From: Halobacteriovorax sp.
GTDB lineage: Bacteria > Bdellovibrionota > Bacteriovoracia > Bacteriovoracales > Bacteriovoracaceae
Length of the DNA: 18,941 nucleotides
Direction of reading: 5' to 3'
NCBI GenBank assembly: GCA_002686115.1
Contig: NZAF01000104.1
Span: 1 to 18,941, forward strand
This document shows, piece by piece, positions 14,843-18,941 of this stretch (positions are counted from its first letter, which is position 1; each line of letters opens with the position of its first letter). The position numbers and the translations under genes were made by a program. The notes beneath the pieces are model-generated. The model saw nothing but the letters and a program-made list of their open reading frames with translations. It did not search any database and had not been told where the DNA came from.

Positions 14843-14932
14843 CTATGAATTAAATCTAAAATAATATGTAACTGTTATTAAAACGATTATCGAAATTGCA
14901 GCAGCAATCATCATCATAATATCTTTATCCAT
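14843..14932 (-). CDS. 29-residue single-pass membrane peptide
   Basis: A short open frame in the gap between two minus-strand genes. It starts with ATG at 14932, overlapping the stop of the upstream receiver-like gene (the bases read ATGGATAA), and has AGGTGG about six bases upstream. The product begins MDKDIMMM, continues with an uninterrupted hydrophobic stretch of Ala, Ile, Val, Leu and Thr (about residues 5-24), and ends YYFRFNS before a TAG. That is the form of a small single-pass membrane protein, N terminus probably outside. The stop lies eight bases before the ppiC ATG, inside the region that forms the ppiC ribosome site. Position, coupling and hydrophobicity all argue that it is translated. 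Function unknown. Confidence 0.6.
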   Translation of the reverse strand: MDKDIMMMIAAAISIIVLITVTYYFRFNS

Positions 14933-15275
14933 TACTACCACCTATTAACTTCTCAAGATCTCTCCAAAGACTCGTAGGATTTACTGGTAACTCAAGTAAT
15001 AAACCTTCGTGAGAAGTACTTTCACTTTCAGACTTTTTGATCAATTTTACTACTTTAAAATTCGAATTCATATTTTTCTGAAACTCTTCACTTTCTAAAA
15101 GAGCATCAGAAGTATCTATGACAACCACATCTGGCTTAATATCTTCTACAAAATGCACTGCTTCATCAAAGTTATCAATAGTAAAAAAGTCTTTTTCACT
15201 ATTCTTACATGCAATTTCAATAGCTTTTAAGAGCATTTTATTTTTTGAAACGACAAAGAGTTTATTTATTTTCAT
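14925..15275 (-). CDS. Degenerate response-regulator receiver domain protein
   Basis: A 116-residue protein with the alternating strand-helix layout of a CheY-like receiver. A first strand KLFVVSKNKMLLKAI comes where receivers have the acidic pair; here it is Ser-Lys. The phospho-acceptor strand KPDVVVIDTSDALL retains D54. The late strand LLLELPVNPTSL lacks the conserved Lys-Pro. With the metal-binding acids and switch Lys missing, it is probably a pseudo-receiver used for protein contact, not phosphorylation. No output domain follows. The ATG at 15275 has only a weak ribosome site. It is first in the operon with the membrane peptide and ppiC, and divergent from the acidic 99-residue gene. 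It might instead be an unrelated Rossmann-like fold. Confidence 0.7.
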   Translation of the reverse strand: MKINKLFVVSKNKMLLKAIEIACKNSEKDFFTIDNFDEAVHFVEDIKPDVVVIDTSDALLESEEFQKNMNSNFKVVKLIKKSESESTSHEGLLLELPVNPTSLWRDLEKLIGGSNG

Positions 15276-15327
15276 GCTAACGAACTCATGTTAATTTTAG
15301 ATAATTACCAATTTAAAGGTACATAAC

Positions 15328-15627
15328 ATGGCACAAGATGTAAAACTTATTGATCAAATGACAGGCACGGAACTATTTTCATGTGATATATCAGAAATAG
15401 AAAAAGCCTACGCTAAAGCTGAAGAATATGAAGAGATGGGACTAGACGTGAAACTTGTGGCCCCTTCTATTCCAGAAACTCTCATCAAATCACTCGGTGC
15501 AGGTGAAAGTGATATAAATAAGCTTAATGAAACCATAACAGAAGAGATTGCTTCTCATATTGAAGAAGAGGTTGGCTGTGTCGCTTGTCTTTCTGATACT
15601 GACGAGCAAAAAAACAATCTACAATGA
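15328..15627 (+). CDS. Acidic 99-residue protein with CxxC, unknown
   Basis: No family recognised. It is acidic and soluble, without signal peptide or membrane helix. It starts MAQDVKLIDQMTG, has a helical middle (EKAYAKAEEYEEMG), and carries a Cys-Val-Ala-Cys pair close to the C terminus (residues 84 and 87) after a run of three glutamates. The pair could bind a metal or form a redox disulfide, but nothing else shows this. The ATG follows AAAGGTACATAAC, an acceptable ribosome site. The stop overlaps the end of the convergent acetyltransferase gene by 9 bases. Confidence 0.75.
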   Translation: MAQDVKLIDQMTGTELFSCDISEIEKAYAKAEEYEEMGLDVKLVAPSIPETLIKSLGAGESDINKLNETITEEIASHIEEEVGCVACLSDTDEQKNNLQ

Positions 15628-16464
15628 TTCAACCATATCAAGGTCACAAACCTCCTCATATCCGATTTTCTTATAGATGGAATTACTCGTCGGATTACTG
15701 AGATCTGTTAGTAAAAAACAAAAGTCATTTCCATGATCTAAAAGATGCTGACTAAGCTTTGCTGTAAGCTCAGATGCATATCCATGATTTCTAAATTCAT
15801 GAGGAGTATAGACAAGCCCAAGTCTTATACCTGAAGGAGTTTTTCCAGCATAACCTGCCATTGATACGGCCTTACCATCGACTTCAAGAATTGATATTCC
15901 GCCTTCCTCTATACGAGTAACCATATTTCGTCTCATTCTTTTTAAACTCTGCTCAGGCAATTGGGCCTCACGACAAAACTCTTCACCCCACTCTACTAAT
16001 AATTCAAGTTTATCCATCTGAGGAAACTTTAAGACTCCTTGAGACTCTTTTGGGTGAATCACTTTATTTATTTGAAAGACTCTTTCTTCAAACTTTAATT
16101 TAGCTTTCAACTTCTTTTTATCAGCATACAAATTTGCTAATTTATGAGCACTCTCTTTTGGCCCTAGAACTCCAGGAATTGTAATATCATTTTTTATAAG
16201 ATATTCACTCAGCTTTTCACAAGCACGGTCCGTTAATTCAGTAATTAGAAGATGATATGGAGGAGTCATCAAAGCACATCCAACGATACTGCTCTCTTCT
16301 TTCAAAATTAAAAAGATGGGCTCCTCAGAAGAATACTTGTTTTTGTCTTTACGTACAGAGTCTGTAATTCCAATAACAAGGCAGTTTTGTGCTTCTTTAA
16401 TTTTTAGAAATTCTTTGGCATTTTCATAAAACTCATGAGCATTATTTCCATGACTTATGTCCAC
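15619..16464 (-). CDS. GNAT-family N-acetyltransferase
   Basis: An acetyl-CoA-dependent acetyltransferase, 281 residues with the start chosen here. The C-terminal half is a typical GNAT domain: strand VSMAGYAGKTPSGIRLGLVYT, the acetyl-CoA loop HEFRNHGYASEL (Arg-x-x-Gly-x-Ala, about residues 225-230), and LLTDLSNPTSNSIYKKIGYEE. The N-terminal 130 residues look like a second, degenerate GNAT-like half, as in FR47-type two-domain members. The substrate cannot be predicted. The frame extends to a GTG at 16515, but a strong GGAGG lies five bases before the in-frame GTG at 16464, so I use that start. Its end overlaps the convergent 99-residue gene. Confidence 0.87.
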   Translation of the reverse strand: MDISHGNNAHEFYENAKEFLKIKEAQNCLVIGITDSVRKDKNKYSSEEPIFLILKEESSIVGCALMTPPYHLLITELTDRACEKLSEYLIKNDITIPGVLGPKESAHKLANLYADKKKLKAKLKFEERVFQINKVIHPKESQGVLKFPQMDKLELLVEWGEEFCREAQLPEQSLKRMRRNMVTRIEEGGISILEVDGKAVSMAGYAGKTPSGIRLGLVYTPHEFRNHGYASELTAKLSQHLLDHGNDFCFLLTDLSNPTSNSIYKKIGYEEVCDLDMVESL

Positions 16465-16469
16465 ACTAA

Positions 16470-16474
16470 CCTCC
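16470..16474 (-). promoter_or_regulatory. Ribosome binding site that sets the acetyltransferase start
   Basis: The minus strand reads GGAGG five bases before the GTG at 16464. It lies inside the longer frame from 16515, whose own upstream region has no comparable site, so the shorter protein is favoured. Confidence 0.7.
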
Positions 16475-16539
16475 AAAGTTAGTAAAATCTCGATAATTTT
16501 TTCAATTCTCAACACCTACATCTTAATTCATAGTAAGTA

Positions 16540-17238
16540 ATGACCATGAACTCAATAAGATTGATGTTAATATTCTTATTCTCTCTTCCTTCTTTTGCAA
16601 GTAACTTCACTTTAAATGAGCAAATTAAAGTCCCTCATCACCCAGTACTCAGTAATGAGGATGCACTGGGAGTTGATGCCGTCATCATTAAAGGGCAATG
16701 GAAAGTAAAGGATGTGAGAGATCGTTTTCAAAAGGCATCTGCAATTTATAAAAGAGAATGTGGTATTAAAATATTTTTAAAATCATTAAAAGTCGTTCAA
16801 TGGAAATATCCAGGTAGCGGTCTTTTTTATGATCTTAACGATTATTTTAAAGATAGATATTTTGATGGAACTCAGCAGTTCTTAGAAGATTTAAATATGA
16901 CAAGTAGACCTCTTGCTATTTTTTTAGATTCTTTTGATGAATATATGCCAAAGCTAGCCACATCTTTTCCAAAGGTTTCTCTAGCAACTGATTCAAATGC
17001 TCTTAACACACTATGGATCACTAATAAGGTGAATAAACCTTCATATCTAGAAAAAGAGCCTGATAGCTACAGTGTACTCGCTCATGAAATCGGACATATT
17101 CTGTTAAATGAATCACATGTCTTTGGCAAGAAGCCAAATATCATGCACCATAAGCTTCAAATGCTAAATGACGACTTTACTGAAGAGCAATGCTTGAAGA
17201 TGAAGAAAAATATTAAAAGCTTCATCAAAAAACACTAG
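16540..17238 (+). CDS. Secreted HExxH zinc-metalloprotease-like protein
   Basis: A 232-residue protein with a signal peptide (MNSIRLMLIFLFSLPSFAS, cleavage near residue 20), so periplasmic or secreted. Near the C terminus is SVLAHEIGHILLNESH: H182, E183 and H186 make the zinc-protease HExxH, and H193 could be the third ligand. A methionine follows in PNIMHHK, where metzincins have their Met-turn. The third His comes after six residues rather than the five of HExxHxxGxxH, and the metzincin Gly is Asn. It is therefore a matrixin-like but non-standard protease, or an inactive relative. The middle region has no motif I recognise. Two starts are possible (16540 or 16546), both with weak ribosome sites. 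It overlaps the convergent dioxygenase-family gene by four bases. Confidence 0.8.
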   Translation: MTMNSIRLMLIFLFSLPSFASNFTLNEQIKVPHHPVLSNEDALGVDAVIIKGQWKVKDVRDRFQKASAIYKRECGIKIFLKSLKVVQWKYPGSGLFYDLNDYFKDRYFDGTQQFLEDLNMTSRPLAIFLDSFDEYMPKLATSFPKVSLATDSNALNTLWITNKVNKPSYLEKEPDSYSVLAHEIGHILLNESHVFGKKPNIMHHKLQMLNDDFTEEQCLKMKKNIKSFIKKH

Positions 17239-17579
17239 GACTTAAAAATACTTATATCAAGCTCTTGCTTCTCACCTACCCAAATAGCATAATCTGTGTG
17301 ATCTAGAAGATCATCTCCACTACCTGGATGAATAAAGAAGATAAGGTCTCTTCTATTTTGAACGGCATATGACATCACATCATAGAAGTTCTCTCTGGTC
17401 GCAGTAATTTGCACACTCCACATTGGATGAGGGCCAACACTCTTTTCATGAAAACGACCAAGATCAATCGAAAATAGCTCTTTAATTTTATGACCTAACT
17501 CTTTTGCATATGAGATATTCTTTTCTGTGTAGTAGAGGTGTATATGATAGTACTTAATTTCTTGATTTATAAATTTCAT
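17235..17579 (-). CDS. DOPA 4,5-dioxygenase family protein
   Basis: A 114-residue protein matching the small DOPA-4,5-dioxygenase family (aromatic ring cleavage; Pfam DOPA_dioxygen). Motifs are YYHIHLYYTEKNISYAKEL near the start, GRFHEKSVGPHPMWSVQI (residues 41-58), NRRDLIFFIHPGSGDDLLDH (75-94) and YAIWVG. Histidines 12, 14, 44, 51, 84 and 93 are the likely metal and catalytic set of the family. Plant and fungal relatives cleave DOPA; most bacterial ones have no known substrate, so the reaction here is open. No Shine-Dalgarno sequence is seen before the ATG, which lies 16 bases after the T-run of the rpsA terminator; expression may come from read-through or a short-leader promoter (TATGCT upstream). 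Confidence 0.88.
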   Translation of the reverse strand: MKFINQEIKYYHIHLYYTEKNISYAKELGHKIKELFSIDLGRFHEKSVGPHPMWSVQITATRENFYDVMSYAVQNRRDLIFFIHPGSGDDLLDHTDYAIWVGEKQELDISIFKS

Positions 17580-17595
17580 AAGAAGATTTAAGCAT

Positions 17596-17622
17596 AAAAA
17601 AGGCCCTCTTAAAAGAGGGCCT
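17596..17622 (-). terminator. rpsA: Intrinsic terminator of rpsA
   Basis: A perfect inverted repeat AGGCCCTCTT (17601-17610) and AAGAGGGCCT (17613-17622) makes a GC-rich stem with a small loop. On the minus strand it is followed by a run of six T (17596-17601). It lies 29 bases after the rpsA stop. It is the only strong intrinsic terminator I see in the window. Confidence 0.93.
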
Positions 17623-17650
17623 CTATCTAAAAGAAATTAAACTTTATAGA

Positions 17651-18941
17651 TTAGTCTTCTGAACTACCAAGGTTGAAACCTTTAAGTTTATCAGCAAGAG
17701 TAGCTGTTTGTACTGGCTGAGTAAATGAACCATCATTTTCAGCGTTTACAGCAGCTTTGATTGAAAGTGCAATTTTCTTAGCATCTTTATCAAGAGAGAT
17801 AACCATAGCTTTTACAGCGTCACCTTTTTTGATAACGTCTTCTGGTTTTTCAACTCTTTCTTCAGAAAGCTCAGAAATATGGATAAGACCTTCAATTCCT
17901 GTTTCAAGTTCAACGAATCCACCAAAGTCAGTAACTCTTACTACTTCAGCTTCAACAACTGTACCAACAGGAAGTCTCATTTCAATCTTCTTCCAAGGAT
18001 CTTCAGCTAGTTGCTTAACACCTAAGCTGAATTTTTGGTTTTCTTTATCGATTGCAAGAACCATTGCTTCTACTTCTGCACCTTCAGAAAATTCTTCTTT
18101 AAGGTTAACGTTTTTCTTTGTCCAAGAAACGTCAGAAACGTGAATTAATGCATCAACATCTTCACCAAGGTCAACGAAAGCACCAAATTCTACAACAGAC
18201 TTAACTTTACCTTTAACCTTAGATCCAACAGGGTACTTAGCTTCAAGAGCATCCCATGGGTTGTCTTGTAATTGCTTAAGACCTAGAGAAATTCTCTTGT
18301 TCTCAGTATCTACTTCTAGTACTTGAGCTTCGATCATTTCACCAGCATTGAAGTGCTTAGTTGGGTTCTTAATAGAGTTTGTCCATGACATTTCAGAAAC
18401 GTGGATAAGACCTTCGATTCCGTCATCAAGCTCGATGAAAATTCCGTAATCTTTAACAGATACGATTTCACCTTTAACTTTCTTACCTGCAGTATAAGTT
18501 TCGTGAGCTTTTTCCCATGGGTTTTCTTGAACTTGCTTAAGACCAAGAGAAACTCTTTCTTTATCTTTATCAAACTTAAGGATCTTAACTTCAATTTCAT
18601 CAGCAACTTTCATAAGGTTAGAAGGATGCTTCACTCTTCCCCATGACATATCAGTGATGTGAAGAAGACCGTCAATACCACCAAGATCGATGAACGCACC
18701 GTAATCAGTAATGTTCTTAACAATACCTTTAACGATCATTCCTTCTTGGATTTGTCCAAGAACTTCGTCTCTTAGCTTACCTCTTTCTTCTTGAAGAATA
18801 GCTCTTCTAGATAGAACGATGTTTCCTCTTTTCTTGTTAAACTTGATAACTTTGAATTCCATCTTCTTACCGATGTACTTATCAAGGAATCTAGTTGGTC
18901 TGATATCAACTTGTGAACCAGGTAAGAAACCTTTAACACCG
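17651..18941 (-). CDS. rpsA: Ribosomal protein S1, 5' end cut by window
   Basis: The protein of the 30S subunit that binds mRNA and helps initiation. The frame runs off the window end; the Met at 18862 is internal. The first visible residues GVKGFLPGSQVD, and later EFKVIKFNKKRGNIVLSRRA, are the end of the second S1 domain. Four full S1 (OB-fold) repeats follow, each with a core such as GIVKNITDYGAFIDLGGIDG, GEIVSVKDYGIFIELDDGIE, GKVKSVVEFGAFVDLGEDVD and AEVVRVTDFGGFVELETGIE. The repeats are separated by the typical LGLKQ...NPW linkers. A short tail ends in LGSSED. The first two domains (30S docking) lie beyond the window, so the full protein probably has six. Codon use is more even than in neighbours, fitting high expression. 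Ends in the terminator at 17596-17622. Confidence 0.97.
   Translation of the reverse strand, partial: GVKGFLPGSQVDIRPTRFLDKYIGKKMEFKVIKFNKKRGNIVLSRRAILQEERGKLRDEVLGQIQEGMIVKGIVKNITDYGAFIDLGGIDGLLHITDMSWGRVKHPSNLMKVADEIEVKILKFDKDKERVSLGLKQVQENPWEKAHETYTAGKKVKGEIVSVKDYGIFIELDDGIEGLIHVSEMSWTNSIKNPTKHFNAGEMIEAQVLEVDTENKRISLGLKQLQDNPWDALEAKYPVGSKVKGKVKSVVEFGAFVDLGEDVDALIHVSDVSWTKKNVNLKEEFSEGAEVEAMVLAIDKENQKFSLGVKQLAEDPWKKIEMRLPVGTVVEAEVVRVTDFGGFVELETGIEGLIHISELSEERVEKPEDVIKKGDAVKAMVISLDKDAKKIALSIKAAVNAENDGSFTQPVQTATLADKLKGFNLGSSED

Noticed and set aside
16465..16515. Longer acetyltransferase starting at the GTG at 16515
   Set aside because: The upstream region lacks a good ribosome site, and a strong GGAGG at 16470-16474 serves the GTG at 16464.
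17757..18646. Long frames antisense or out of frame within rpsA
   Set aside because: They arise from the repeated S1 codons and biased codon use; rpsA itself is unambiguous.

Overview
The window is AT-rich, densely packed bacterial chromosome from a Gram-negative organism. Gram-negative envelope genes are present: apolipoprotein N-acyltransferase, arabinose-5-phosphate isomerase for Kdo/LPS, and a BamC-like lipoprotein. Gene content and style (low GC, many small secreted or lipid-anchored unknowns, a HEAT-repeat periplasmic protein, parvulin, FlbD-like protein) suggest a Bdellovibrionota-type bacterium, perhaps Bacteriovorax/Halobacteriovorax. That lineage call is inference from overall impression, not from a marker comparison. 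I see no mobile element, CRISPR array, tRNA or rRNA. There is no gene-free stretch above 300 bases; the longest gap is about 160 bases.

Layout. Positions 2-1558 (+) hold the end of lnt, which overlaps convergently with kdsD (1512-2498, -). A divergent BamC-like lipoprotein follows (2586-3116, +). Next is a minus-strand pair: a membrane-anchored coiled-coil/Pro-Glu protein (3892-4878) and a secreted HEAT-repeat protein (3128-3889), driven by a good promoter at 4938-4965. A second minus-strand operon (6896 to 5037) has overlapping genes for a class-IV PLP aminotransferase, YacG and a SuhB-type inositol monophosphatase.

The centre is a coenzyme A cluster on the plus strand in two blocks. Block one is a ketol-acid-reductoisomerase-family protein, panB and coaX (6947-9365). 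Block two is coaBC, panC and hflX (10777-14172). Between them, on the opposite strand, sit a soluble PAS-type histidine kinase and a 74-residue FlbD-like protein. Together PanB, PanC, CoaX and CoaBC cover ketoisovalerate to 4'-phosphopantetheine, except for ketopantoate reduction. No PanE is present, and the KARI-family gene that abuts panB is the obvious candidate for that step. PanD, CoaD and CoaE are not in the window.

The last third is a patchwork: a secreted four-cysteine mini-protein (14203-14547); a minus-strand trio of a degenerate receiver domain, a previously uncalled 29-residue membrane peptide (14843-14932) and a PpiC parvulin; an acidic 99-residue protein; a GNAT acetyltransferase whose start I move to 16464; a secreted HExxH protein; a DOPA-4,5-dioxygenase-family protein; and the C-terminal two thirds of ribosomal protein S1 with a clear intrinsic terminator at 17596-17622.

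Neighbouring genes very often overlap. Four convergent pairs overlap at their 3' ends (47, 11, 9 and 4 bases), and several same-strand pairs overlap by 7 to 32 bases, as expected of translational coupling.
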